From an uncultured Saprospiraceae bacterium (GTDB lineage Bacteria > Bacteroidota > Bacteroidia > Chitinophagales > Saprospiraceae), in the NCBI GenBank assembly GCA_937973565.1, contig CALJKQ010000075.1, positions 1 to 35,236 on the forward strand: a stretch of DNA of 35,236 nucleotides, given 5' to 3'. The position numbers and the translations under genes were made by a program. Of this stretch, positions 15,228 to 22,485 are shown piece by piece. How positions within the stretch are numbered: position 1 is the stretch's first letter; every line of letters starts with the position of its first letter. The notes under the pieces were generated by a model that had not been told where the DNA came from, searched no databases, and was given only the letters and a program-made list of their open reading frames with translations.

Positions 15228-15695
15228 ATGGCCGTAACCAACCGCGAAATCATCAACCGAAGGGCAAAGTTTGAATACCATTTTGTCCAGGAATTCGAAG
15301 CCGGCATTGTGCTTACCGGTACCGAGGTCAAGTCCATCCGGGCGGGTAACGCCAACCTCACCGATGCCTACTGCGTGTTTTTGGGAGACCATCTGTGGGT
15401 AAAAAACATGTACATAGCCGAGTACGATCAGGGTACCATCTACAACCACGAAACCCGCAGAGACCGCATCCTATTGTTGAAGAAGGCAGAGCTGAAAAAA
15501 ATCAAGCGGAAGATGGACGAAAAAGGCATGACCCTGATTCCCTATAAAATGTATTTCAGCGACCGCGATTTTGTGAAAGTACAGATCGTGGTGGCCCAGG
15601 GCAAAAAGATGTACGACAAACGCGAAGACCTCAAAGAAAAAGATGTGAAACGCGAGTTGGACAGGGTAAAAAAGATCCACGCCCAAAGGAAGTAA
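15228..15695 (+). CDS. smpB: SsrA-binding protein SmpB
   Basis: SmpB binds tmRNA and brings it to stalled ribosomes for trans-translation. The 155-residue protein has the family landmarks NREIINRRAKFEYHFVQEFE, AGIVLTGTEVKSIR, NLTDAYCVFLGDHLWVKNMY, HETRRDRILLLKKAELKKI, and the basic tail ending KRELDRVKKIHAQRK, which inserts into the mRNA channel. Length and start are typical. It is the last gene of the apparent pheS-oxidoreductase-smpB run; the next gene has its own promoter. The tmRNA gene (ssrA) is not in the window. Confidence 0.97.
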   Translation: MAVTNREIINRRAKFEYHFVQEFEAGIVLTGTEVKSIRAGNANLTDAYCVFLGDHLWVKNMYIAEYDQGTIYNHETRRDRILLLKKAELKKIKRKMDEKGMTLIPYKMYFSDRDFVKVQIVVAQGKKMYDKREDLKEKDVKRELDRVKKIHAQRK

Positions 15696-15871
15696 AAGCC
15701 ATAAAATTTTATACTGTAATAATTTTGTTGTCTTATCTCCATAACACCCAATTTTCTAGCTTTTAACCATTGTTTCAAAATAATATTCTGTGAATTAAGA
15801 ATATTTAGTTTATTTAAACTTTATTAACATATGTTTTACCAAAGATTTGAAATAATATTTGGTGGCATCTA

Positions 15872-15902
15872 TTGCGCAGAATGCTGTGGACATATACATT
15901 TG
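15872..15902 (+). promoter_or_regulatory. Promoter of the Ala-rich lipoprotein gene
   Basis: TTG at 15872-15874 and TACATTTG at 15895-15902 are 20 bp apart, the same spacing as in the hipB promoter and a full match to the Bacteroidota consensus. The box lies 30 bp before the ATG. The preceding stretch from 15696 holds no gene and is AT-rich. Confidence 0.7.
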
Positions 15903-15931
15903 CACCCTAAACAAGTTAAAAATTATATCCA

Positions 15932-16468
15932 ATGAAAAAATTGTTCTTTTTGTCTTTGATTGCTGTATCTGTTTTTTCTTGCAAAAATGTTGAGCAGTAC
16001 AAAGCAGGTATCGAAGAATTGGGCACCAAGTGGGAAGCTACTACTGCCGCTGTTACAGAATTTTCAACTATGGTAGATGCAAGCAACGCTGCTTTCACTG
16101 CCAACTTCGACAGCTTAGGTGTTGATTCTACTTATATGTCAAAATTGAAAGGTGCAGACCTTGACAAAGTAAAGATGGCTGTTGAAGCATACCAGGCTTC
16201 AGGTGCAGGTCTTACTGAAATCGCTACCAAATTGGCTGAAGCAAAGACTGCATGGGAAGCTAAGGCTGGTGAAGTTACTGCATTGAAAGATGGATTGGCT
16301 GCCGGTAAATTGGAAGGTGACGTTACTGCTAAAATTGCAGAATTGACCAACTTCATCACTACCAACGAAACACAGTTGGCTACCTGGAAAGAAACATTGG
16401 CAAAAGTTTCTGAAGGTTCTACTGCTGCTTTGGCTGCATTGAAAGCTGCTCTTCCAGCAAAAAAATAA
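15932..16468 (+). CDS. Small Ala-rich coiled-coil lipoprotein
   Basis: The 178-residue protein begins MKKLFFLSLIAVSVFSCKN, a lipoprotein signal peptide with the lipid Cys at residue 17. The remainder is an uninterrupted, Ala/Lys/Glu/Thr-rich helical region (KLAEAKTAWEAKAGEVTALK, LAALKAALPAKK) with heptad-like spacing, so a long coiled coil is likely. No enzyme motif is present. Codon choice is narrow (for example repeated GCT, TTG and GAA), and the gene has a consensus promoter and a strong terminator, all pointing to high expression. A structural or wall-spacing envelope lipoprotein, analogous to Lpp in layout but not homologous on this evidence, is a reasonable guess. Confidence 0.85.
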   Translation: MKKLFFLSLIAVSVFSCKNVEQYKAGIEELGTKWEATTAAVTEFSTMVDASNAAFTANFDSLGVDSTYMSKLKGADLDKVKMAVEAYQASGAGLTEIATKLAEAKTAWEAKAGEVTALKDGLAAGKLEGDVTAKIAELTNFITTNETQLATWKETLAKVSEGSTAALAALKAALPAKK

Positions 16469-16490
16469 TTCGCTCCTAAAGCGTAAATCG

Positions 16491-16526
16491 AAAAGGCGGA
16501 TCCTTACCGGGGTCTGCCTTTTTTTA
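16491..16526 (+). terminator. Terminator after the Ala-rich lipoprotein gene
   Basis: AAAAGGCGGATCC and GGGGTCTGCCTTT pair around a short TTACC loop and run into a seven-T tract at about 16518-16525. It also lies at the end of the converging minus-strand gene (stop at 16524). Confidence 0.85.
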
Positions 16527-16910
16527 TGCCTTTCGCATAATGGCCATCTGGTGCAGCACCCAGGTCTCAAAGACCGTGAAACTGATGTACACCAGCAAAA
16601 AAGGTACAATAAACGCCGAGCCGATTACATGATCCCGCAGGTAAAAGGCAAAAGGCAAGCCCAGCGCCAATATCATTTTCAATAAAAAATTGAGCCACGT
16701 CATCATCAGATAAGCCTTGTCCATGGAGTGTTTTGACAAATACGCCGCCAGGTAATAAAAGCCCACATTGAGCACCGCAAAAGCGATCATACCTGCCATG
16801 GCCAACTCCCTGCCCGTGGCATCATACGAGCCTCGGTACCACCACCACAAGCAAAGCGCCTGCACCAATAGCAACAAAACCAAACTGCGAAAAAACACGA
16901 AGGGTCTCAA
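16524..16910 (-). CDS. Four-helix membrane protein of an AtpZ/bactofilin cluster
   Basis: This 128-residue integral membrane protein has four hydrophobic segments: residues ~5-25 (SLVLLLLVQALCLWWWY), ~36-58, ~66-90 and ~94-118. It starts 1 bp after the atpZ-like gene stop, so the two are surely co-transcribed. In Bacteroidota, a small membrane protein of this kind commonly sits between AtpZ/AtpI and atpB of the F-type ATP synthase operon, where an assembly or Mg2+-related role is proposed. Here no atpB follows; the next gene is convergent. Identity as an ATP synthase accessory protein is inferred from the neighbour only. Confidence 0.75.
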   Translation of the reverse strand: MRPFVFFRSLVLLLLVQALCLWWWYRGSYDATGRELAMAGMIAFAVLNVGFYYLAAYLSKHSMDKAYLMMTWLNFLLKMILALGLPFAFYLRDHVIGSAFIVPFLLVYISFTVFETWVLHQMAIMRKA

Positions 16911-16911
16911 T

Positions 16912-17124
16912 TCAAAACAGTTCTTTGTACAATTTGTAAATCAATGCGATAAACACGGCAAGAATAAAAGTAATCGCAAATACGGGTTTTCCTCCCAACC
17001 AGGCTACATCGGCCTTGTGTCCCAGCCAATACGCCAAACCAATCAAAACAGCCATTTGCAGGCCCAGTCCTGAATACCTGAGATACGCGTTGCCCCTACG
17101 ATCTTTTTGGGCTTCTTTCATCAT
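16912..17124 (-). CDS. AtpZ/AtpI family ATP synthase accessory protein
   Basis: The 70-residue protein has a charged, basic N-terminus (MMKEAQKDRRGNAYLRYSGL) and two transmembrane helices (MAVLIGLAYWLGHKAD and PVFAITFILAVFIALIYKLY). This fits the AtpZ/AtpI family, which helps assemble the rotor ring or handle divalent cations for F-type ATP synthase. The second ATG (17121) is equally possible as start. It follows bactofilin after 10 bp and precedes the four-helix protein by 1 bp. Structural ATP synthase genes are not beside it in this window. Confidence 0.85.
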   Translation of the reverse strand: MMKEAQKDRRGNAYLRYSGLGLQMAVLIGLAYWLGHKADVAWLGGKPVFAITFILAVFIALIYKLYKELF

Positions 17125-17134
17125 AAATGATTCA

Positions 17135-17533
17135 TCAGGATGCCTTGACCGCTTTCATCAAGCTGCCCATGTTGCACACCACATTAAAGACTGCTCCGGC
17201 CTGCACCATCAGTTTATCGGTAGTGATCTCTCCGTTGATCTGTGCCGTCTCCCTGATATTCAGCAATTCGCCGCATTTGAGTTTACCTTGAAAAACGCCT
17301 TCTATCACGGCATTCTGGCACTCTATATCCCCGATGATCTTTCCTTCTGCACCAATCACAATCTTACCCTGACAAATGAGATTGCCATACAATTCTCCAT
17401 CAATCCTCATGTCTGAATTGGCAGTGACATTACCCTCAATTCTGGTTCCTGAAGTAATCAGGTTATTCGAAATGGCCGATACTACCTGGTTGCCACCCCC
17501 TGCATTACTATCCGATTTTTTTCCTCCAAACAT
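17135..17533 (-). CDS. Bactofilin family polymer-forming cytoskeletal protein
   Basis: Bactofilins self-assemble into nucleotide-free filaments at the membrane that position wall and division enzymes. The 132-residue sequence has a short Gly/Asn-rich N-terminal tail (GGKKSDSNAGGGNQ). It then shows the right-handed beta-helix repeats GTRIEGNVTANSDMRIDGEL, GKIVIGAEGKIIGDIECQNA, VIEGVFQGKLKCGELLNI and AQINGEITTDKLMVQAGAVF. Length and layout are typical. It leads a three-gene minus-strand run with the atpZ-like gene and the four-helix membrane protein, an arrangement common in Bacteroidota. Confidence 0.93.
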   Translation of the reverse strand: MFGGKKSDSNAGGGNQVVSAISNNLITSGTRIEGNVTANSDMRIDGELYGNLICQGKIVIGAEGKIIGDIECQNAVIEGVFQGKLKCGELLNIRETAQINGEITTDKLMVQAGAVFNVVCNMGSLMKAVKAS

Positions 17534-17689
17534 GACTTTATAAGTTTTCTATCCTTCGAAAATAACAAGCTCACCGCAATTAACCCCAGTTTTGCCCCCT
17601 TATTTTTCCCCTATAATTTATTGTAATATTTATATTGCTAAATGTCAGGGGCATAATGAGAAGCTTGGGTTTTTCAAAGATGCAATTGT

Positions 17690-18030
17690 CTATTTTCAAT
17701 GATTCAATCTTCAATGGGCAATCTTCAATGTTCAATGTTCAATGTTCAATGTTCAATTATTTAATTCTGACCTCTGATAAAACCAAGCGTACAGAAGATA
17801 ATTAATTGATAATTCCTAATTGACAATTGACTAATTGATAATTGATAATTCCTAATTGACTATTCAATGATTCAATCTTCAATGTTCAATCTTCAATTAT
17901 TTAATTCTAACCTCTGATAAAACCAAGCGTACAGAAGATAAGTAATTGATAATTGACAATTGACTAATTGATAATTGATAGTTGATAATTCCTAATTGAT
18001 AATTGACTAATTGATAATTGACAATTCAAT
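17690..18030. repeat. Composite AT-rich repeat array, region I
   Basis: Two units of about 140 bp each have the form (TTCAAT-type copies), then a core of about 40 bp, then (TTGATAATT/GACAATTCCTAATTG-type copies). The cores are at 17762-17800 and 17901-17940 and read TAATTCT.ACCTCTGATAAAA followed by CCAAGCGTACAGAAGATAA. The arms are simple, drifted repeats. The same architecture occurs in 23606-24450. There is no coding potential. The preceding gap 17534-17689 has no feature I can identify. Confidence 0.8.
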
Positions 18031-18395
18031 GGTGATCAAGACAACTGAGCCGCTGATCAAAAAAGAAAAGGACGCCCATATAAAGACCTTTCCCAACCTA
18101 AAGACATGAGGCTTTTCTGTGAAACATTAAGAAAATGAAGGTAATTTAGGGATGTATCCTATATTGCCGACCCAGTACTTAATTCTCTAAATTCCCTTAA
18201 TGTTAAATTAAAATGCGGAGGTGATCAAGACAACTGAGCCGCTGATCAAAAAAGAAAAGGACGCCCACATAAAGACCTTTCCCAACCTAAAGACATGAGG
18301 CTTTTATTTGAAACATTAAGAAAATGAAGGTAATTAAGGGATGTATCCCATATTGCCGACCCAGTACTTAATTCTCTAAATTCCCTTAATGTTAA
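18031..18395. repeat. 176-bp direct repeat pair with inverted ends
   Basis: Two nearly identical 176-bp copies (18031-18206 and 18220-18395) begin GGTGATCAAGACAACTGAGC and end CCCTTAATGTTAA, offset by 189 bp. Each starts with a variant of the repeat core found elsewhere in the family. Each contains an inverted pair: AAACATTAAGAAAATGAAGG near the middle, and CTTAATTCTCTAAATTCCC with CTTAATGTT at the end, so a stem of about 100 bp overall span can form. A diverged third copy is at 23941-24080. No ORF of note is inside. Confidence 0.8.
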
Positions 18396-18424
18396 TTTGA
18401 AGTTCAATGGTGACAACATGACAG

Positions 18425-18528
18425 AGCATCGGTACATCGGAGCATCGGAGCATCGGGGCATCGGAGCATTGTTACATTAGTACATTCTTACATCAGTACA
18501 TCCAAACATCGTCACATCCCCACATCCA
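18425..18528. repeat. 8-bp tandem array overlapping the trhO 3' end
   Basis: About 13 units of 8 bp with consensus nnCATCGG, drifting to TACATTnn and CACATCCn. Only the central CAT is constant. The array runs into the last four codons of trhO (stop 18512-18514), so the C-terminal residues DVGM are encoded by repeat units. Confidence 0.75.
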
Positions 18529-19564
18529 ACGCCTCCGTCTGCCTGTGCACCTTATACCTCCCTTTCCCAAATTTGGTACCATTGAATTCGGTAGTAGGTG
18601 CCAGCAGGGCGCGCTGATCGGCGGGTAGAGCCATAAACGAGCTGCATTTTTCGGAACAACAGCCCTGGTACTTTTCGGCACATTGAGGGCATTGAATGAA
18701 GAGGATGTGGCACGACTCGTTGGCACAGTTGGTGTGGTCGTCGCAGGGTTGACCGCACTGGTGGCAGGTGGCAATGATTTCCTCTCCTATTCGTTCGCCC
18801 AATCTTTCGTCGAAGACAAAGTTTTTGCCCAGGAATTTGTTTTCAAGTCCTTGTGCCTTTACTTGTCGGGCGTATTCAATGATGCCGCCGTTGAGTTGGA
18901 ATACGTTTTTGAATCCTTTGTGTTTGAAGTAGGCACTGGCTTTCTCGCAACGAATACCACCTGTGCAATACATCAACAGGTTTTTATCTTCCTGGCCTTG
19001 CAGCATTTCCTCAACCAGGGGCAGCTCTTCGCGGAAGGTTTCTACATCGGGGGTGATGGCGTTGACAAAATGACCTACCTCACTTTCGTAGTGGTTGCGC
19101 ATGTCTACAATGATGGTGTTGGGGTCTTCTGCCAGCAGATTGAATTCTGAGGCATTGACGTGCTGGCCACATTGGGTCACATCAAAGCTGCTGTCGTCCA
19201 GGCCATCGGCCACAATTTTTTCGCGCACCTTAATGGCCAGCTTAAAAAATGATTTACCGTCGTCTTCGATGGCGTAGTTGAGTCGGCAACCTTCGAGGAA
19301 AACGATTTCATCGAGGGTCTTTCTAAACACATCAAGGTGTTCAGTAGGCACAGATATTTGTGCGTTGACGCCTTCTTTGGCTACGTAAATCCTACCTAAA
19401 ACACCGATGGGTTCCAGCATCAGGTACATGTGGTCTCTGAACAAATGGGGATTCCCAATGTGGGCATACTTGTAAAATGAAATGGTGGTCCGGGGTGTGG
19501 TGTCCTGCTGTAAACGCTGCAGCAACACTTCGCGGTTGACGCGATTGTGCAATCTCTTTGTCAT
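18512..19564 (-). CDS. trhO: tRNA uridine 5-hydroxylase TrhO (rhodanese-related, YceA family)
   Basis: TrhO converts U34 of certain tRNAs to 5-hydroxyuridine using oxygen. The start at 19564 (MTKRLHNRVNREVLL) is preferred over an upstream one at 19612, which would overlap the promoter box. The 350-residue protein has the N-terminal acylphosphatase-like domain (GRIYVAKEGVNAQISVPTEH). The rhodanese domain follows, with VDMRNHYESEVGHF and active-site Cys200 in YCTGGIRCEKAS. A Cys-rich C-terminal zinc-type segment (CHQCGQPCDD, CPQCAEKYQGCC) comes next. All key residues are present. The extreme C-terminus is shaped by an 8-bp repeat array. TATCTTTG on the minus strand at 19610-19617 is the likely -7 box. 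Confidence 0.95.
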   Translation of the reverse strand: MTKRLHNRVNREVLLQRLQQDTTPRTTISFYKYAHIGNPHLFRDHMYLMLEPIGVLGRIYVAKEGVNAQISVPTEHLDVFRKTLDEIVFLEGCRLNYAIEDDGKSFFKLAIKVREKIVADGLDDSSFDVTQCGQHVNASEFNLLAEDPNTIIVDMRNHYESEVGHFVNAITPDVETFREELPLVEEMLQGQEDKNLLMYCTGGIRCEKASAYFKHKGFKNVFQLNGGIIEYARQVKAQGLENKFLGKNFVFDERLGERIGEEIIATCHQCGQPCDDHTNCANESCHILFIQCPQCAEKYQGCCSEKCSSFMALPADQRALLAPTTEFNGTKFGKGRYKVHRQTEALDVGM

Positions 19565-19609
19565 ACTTAATTGGATTTTAAACGCTTGTGCAAAAAACGG
19601 TATCCGGTG

Positions 19610-19617
19610 CAAAGATA
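19610..19617 (-). promoter_or_regulatory. -7 promoter box of trhO
   Basis: The minus strand reads TATCTTTG, matching TAnnTTTG, 45 bases upstream of the chosen start codon. Confidence 0.5.
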
Positions 19618-19624
19618 AAAAAAA

Positions 19625-20662
19625 TCAGGAATTTTCATTCTGCAACACCGCACGAATGGATGATGCCGATACCTTGTCTTGCTCGATCCAGGGCCATCTG
19701 TCAGCATGGCGCCGGGCCAGGTATTCTTGTTCGGTCTGCCCCGGCGTGGGAATCAACAAGGCCTTGCAACCGCTTACGGCGATATCCATCAGGCTGGTGT
19801 AACCGCTTCTGCAAATCACCAGGGCGCAGGTATTCAACCAATGGTTGATCTGATCTTTATGGGCTACATCCAATAAAGTAATGTGAGCAGGTACCTGTAC
19901 CGGAGCCACTGCATTTTGGGTGCCTCTGACCCAAATAAAAGTTCGATCCGGCATTTGCAGGGCTATGTCCCAAAGCTTTTGCTCGACTAAGGTTCTCTGG
20001 GGTTCGGGTCCCGACAAAATGACGGCAATGCTGTTGTTTCTTTCTTCCTTTTTACCATCCATGCTGCTGCACAAGCCGATGAAATGGGCCTCCGGATGTT
20101 TGAACGAACGATGGGAAAGATCTCCGGAAAGTTTTAGGGTAGAATCATCGGGAATCCAAATCTGCTGAAATGGACTGAAATAAAACTGACTTACCCACTT
20201 AAACAGCCACCTCACGGCTGCCCGTGGATGGTAAGGTTCGGTCTGGTGGGTGATAAAAATACACTGACTGCGGTTATCATAACACCCCGGTCGGTTGTCG
20301 GAAATAATCCATTCATAACCGTGCTTATCAACCAATGTTTTGACCACCGCGTGCTCCCGTCGGATGACTGATTGGATCTGAAAAGATTGCTGCAACATAT
20401 TTTGAAAGATGCCGGCTCTGGGGTAGCGCACATTGTAGGGAGGCAGCTCATAAAAAGGCAAAGCCGGAAAATTTTGTCGCAACATTTCAAGGGGCAGGCC
20501 ATCAGAAGCGAGGGTCACTTCATTGTTTCTTTCGACAAGGGCATGAATAATGGGAATGCTTCGGCTGGCATGGCCCAAACCCCAGTTGAGGGCGCAGTAC
20601 AGGATCTTTTTTCCGGTAGGGAAATATTGAGAATGAAGCCTTTCAACCGGAGAAGATGACAC
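19625..20662 (-). CDS. GT-B fold glycosyltransferase, MurG-like
   Basis: The 345-residue cytosolic protein has the two Rossmann halves of a GT-B enzyme. The N-terminal half has ILYCALNWGLGHASRSIPII, with the GxGHxxR loop typical of MurG/GT28-like acceptor domains. The C-terminal half has AVILSGPEPQRTLVEQKLWD, and the donor-binding segment CRSGYTSLMDIAVSGCKALL followed by IPTPGQTEQEYLA. It resembles the group of Bacteroidota proteins annotated as UDP-GlcNAc-type transferases near T9SS or envelope genes; donor and acceptor are unknown. It begins 2 bp after the porQ stop, so the two are translated from one message, perhaps linking it to glycan decoration of the surface. Confidence 0.85.
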   Translation of the reverse strand: MSSSPVERLHSQYFPTGKKILYCALNWGLGHASRSIPIIHALVERNNEVTLASDGLPLEMLRQNFPALPFYELPPYNVRYPRAGIFQNMLQQSFQIQSVIRREHAVVKTLVDKHGYEWIISDNRPGCYDNRSQCIFITHQTEPYHPRAAVRWLFKWVSQFYFSPFQQIWIPDDSTLKLSGDLSHRSFKHPEAHFIGLCSSMDGKKEERNNSIAVILSGPEPQRTLVEQKLWDIALQMPDRTFIWVRGTQNAVAPVQVPAHITLLDVAHKDQINHWLNTCALVICRSGYTSLMDIAVSGCKALLIPTPGQTEQEYLARRHADRWPWIEQDKVSASSIRAVLQNENS

Positions 20663-20664
20663 GA

Positions 20665-21735
20665 TTACAGCTTACTTTTAAACCGTTCGAGGTTGGTCAC
20701 CAGACTCAGGTGATTGGTAGCCCCTGCCAGGTGGTAGTAGCCTATGCCGTAATCAATGCCGATTTGTTTGATCTTGATGCCAAAACCCAGGCTAAAACCG
20801 GCCATGCTTCGGAAAGAGGATAGATTCAATTCTTGCCTTCGCTGGTGGTTGTAAGCTGCTCTCAATTTGAAACCCTCTTTTTTACCAAGCATGAGTTCAA
20901 CATTGAAGAGAAAATGCCTGAATAAATTGTCGACCCCATTGGCAAACGCATTTTCCTTTTTGACCTCTCCAAACAAATCGGTTTCCTGCTGTGCATTGGG
21001 ATCATCGTAGCGCACATCCCATTGCTGCAACTGGTGGGCGATGATGGAAAAGCGCAGCGGAAGATGGCTTAACCTTTTGGTAAGCCCAATTTGAATATCG
21101 AGGGGTGCACTGAGGGCTGTTCCCCTGAAAGTAGACAGCTCACCACCCAAATTGCGAACCAAAAAGGATACTGCCAATTTTTTGTCGGGATTTTCGTATT
21201 GCAGCGCCAGATCAGCAGCGACGCCGGTACTTTGGTAAGATTCAAAATGAGAAAACACAGTCTTAAGCTGCACGCCCGCTGAGATGCGCTCATTGAGCTT
21301 TTTGCCAACGCCGAGTCCCAGGTATTGCTCGGATGCCGTAAAGCTACCAAGGGTGACATCGCTTTCATTGGTAAGCCTGAAATCTCCATAACTGATATAA
21401 CCCACCGACACTTGTGCCGTGAGTCCCCACGGTTCAATATATCTTCCATAGGCCGCACTGCCATTGGATATACCGGCAAAATGAAAATGGTGATTGACGG
21501 ATAAACTGTTGTGATGAAGGGCATTGAGGTTGGCAGGGTTGTAAACACTCAGGTTGATATCATCGTCCTTCAAAACCGGGGCGATACCTCCCAGGGCCGT
21601 AATCCTCGCCGATGGGGGCAGGGAGAGAAATTCATAGGTGTACTGCCTGCCGGTTTGTGCTCCCAAAGTGAAAGCACCCATCACAGTGCCTATAAACACA
21701 AGTAAGCTATGATAAAAACTATTCTTGATCCTCAT
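20665..21735 (-). CDS. porQ: Type IX secretion system protein PorQ
   Basis: PorQ is an outer-membrane beta-barrel component of the T9SS, working with PorU/V/Z at the surface attachment complex. The start at 21735 (MRIKNSFYHSLLVFIGTVMG) gives a signal peptide ending near GAQTG; the longer frame start at 21780 would place charged residues before it. The mature protein shows the family opening YEFLSLPPSARITALGG, DDDINLSVYNPANLN, then alternating barrel strands such as GISNGSAAYGRYIEPWGLTA and GVQLKTVFSHFESYQS, ending NHLSLVTNLERFKSKL. Its start overlaps the upstream MORN-type lipoprotein gene by 17 bp. Two T9SS cargo proteins are encoded in the window (7908 and 26183). Confidence 0.92.
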   Translation of the reverse strand: MRIKNSFYHSLLVFIGTVMGAFTLGAQTGRQYTYEFLSLPPSARITALGGIAPVLKDDDINLSVYNPANLNALHHNSLSVNHHFHFAGISNGSAAYGRYIEPWGLTAQVSVGYISYGDFRLTNESDVTLGSFTASEQYLGLGVGKKLNERISAGVQLKTVFSHFESYQSTGVAADLALQYENPDKKLAVSFLVRNLGGELSTFRGTALSAPLDIQIGLTKRLSHLPLRFSIIAHQLQQWDVRYDDPNAQQETDLFGEVKKENAFANGVDNLFRHFLFNVELMLGKKEGFKLRAAYNHQRRQELNLSSFRSMAGFSLGFGIKIKQIGIDYGIGYYHLAGATNHLSLVTNLERFKSKL

Positions 21736-22330
21736 ATCCTTCCTTTTTCCAAATGGATCGGCAAATAAACAGGCTATCACACTCCATCTTCTTTACAAGC
21801 ACACCTGTGCTGTCAAAGTGTTCCAGTAAGCCATATTCGTGATCGCCATTTCTATACGTGCCCTTCCATTTGATGTTGCCATTGGTATAATATTCTTCAA
21901 AGGGGCCATTTTCTTCGCCATCCTCAAACGTCACCACTTCCTGCAGTGCGCCCGATTCACTAAATTTTTTAAAAGTGCCATTGAGTGCATTGTCTTTGTG
22001 CGTAGCATCAATCATCAGCTTGCCGGAAGGATAATAAACGCGGTGGAAGCCATTGAGTTTTCCATCCTTATACTGGCTTTCCGACTCAAGTGTGCCATTG
22101 ACAAAAAAAAGTTTACGCACACCATTGGGTACATCGTGTTCATAGGTCAGTTCCTCAGCCACACCGCCTTCCATGTGATAACGGATGTACTGACCGTGTT
22201 TTTTGCCTTCTTTGTCTTTGTAAATTTCTTCTTTGAGTTCCCCGGTTTCATAATACGTCTTTTCCGGTCTGTTGCAGGAGCAGATCATAAAAAGCAAGGC
22301 AGGTAACAAAACAAAATACAGATTTTTCAT
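21719..22330 (-). CDS. Lipoprotein with MORN-like (YwqK-type) repeats
   Basis: The 203-residue protein begins MKNLYFVLLPALLFMICSCN, a lipoprotein signal peptide with the lipid Cys at residue 19. It then has five or six repeats of the form Y.(s/t)G.l......DG..NG.f..yy, for example YYETGELKEEIYKDKEGKK, YPSGKLMIDATHKDNALNG and YYTNGNIKWKGTYRNGDHEY. Databases label such proteins 'YwqK family antitoxin', but no toxin partner is present here and that name should not be taken literally. It heads the minus-strand run followed by porQ (17-bp overlap), so an envelope role alongside T9SS is plausible. Confidence 0.88.
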   Translation of the reverse strand: MKNLYFVLLPALLFMICSCNRPEKTYYETGELKEEIYKDKEGKKHGQYIRYHMEGGVAEELTYEHDVPNGVRKLFFVNGTLESESQYKDGKLNGFHRVYYPSGKLMIDATHKDNALNGTFKKFSESGALQEVVTFEDGEENGPFEEYYTNGNIKWKGTYRNGDHEYGLLEHFDSTGVLVKKMECDSLFICRSIWKKEGYEDQE

Positions 22331-22458
22331 GTCTTGATTGGTAATGACCTATTAACGCATAAGCAAAGACTCATGTTGTGGTAAAAATAGTAAATCCACG
22401 GCATAAGCACACAAACATTTTATCCTGCTGTAAGGTCTTGTATTATGAAATTTTCTAA

Positions 22459-22466
22459 TATATTTG
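22459..22466 (+). promoter_or_regulatory. -7 promoter box of the 22486 glycosyltransferase
   Basis: TATATTTG matches TAnnTTTG, with TTG at 22438-22440 (18-bp spacer), 19 bp before the ATG. The region 22331-22458 carries divergent regulatory sequence and no gene. Confidence 0.55.
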
Positions 22467-22485
22467 TGCCAACTTTAAAGGGTTT

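Noticed and set aside
21719..22330. Toxin-antitoxin function for the YwqK-type lipoprotein
   Set aside because: It carries a lipoprotein signal and MORN-like repeats, is co-transcribed with porQ, and has no toxin partner; the database name is not evidence.
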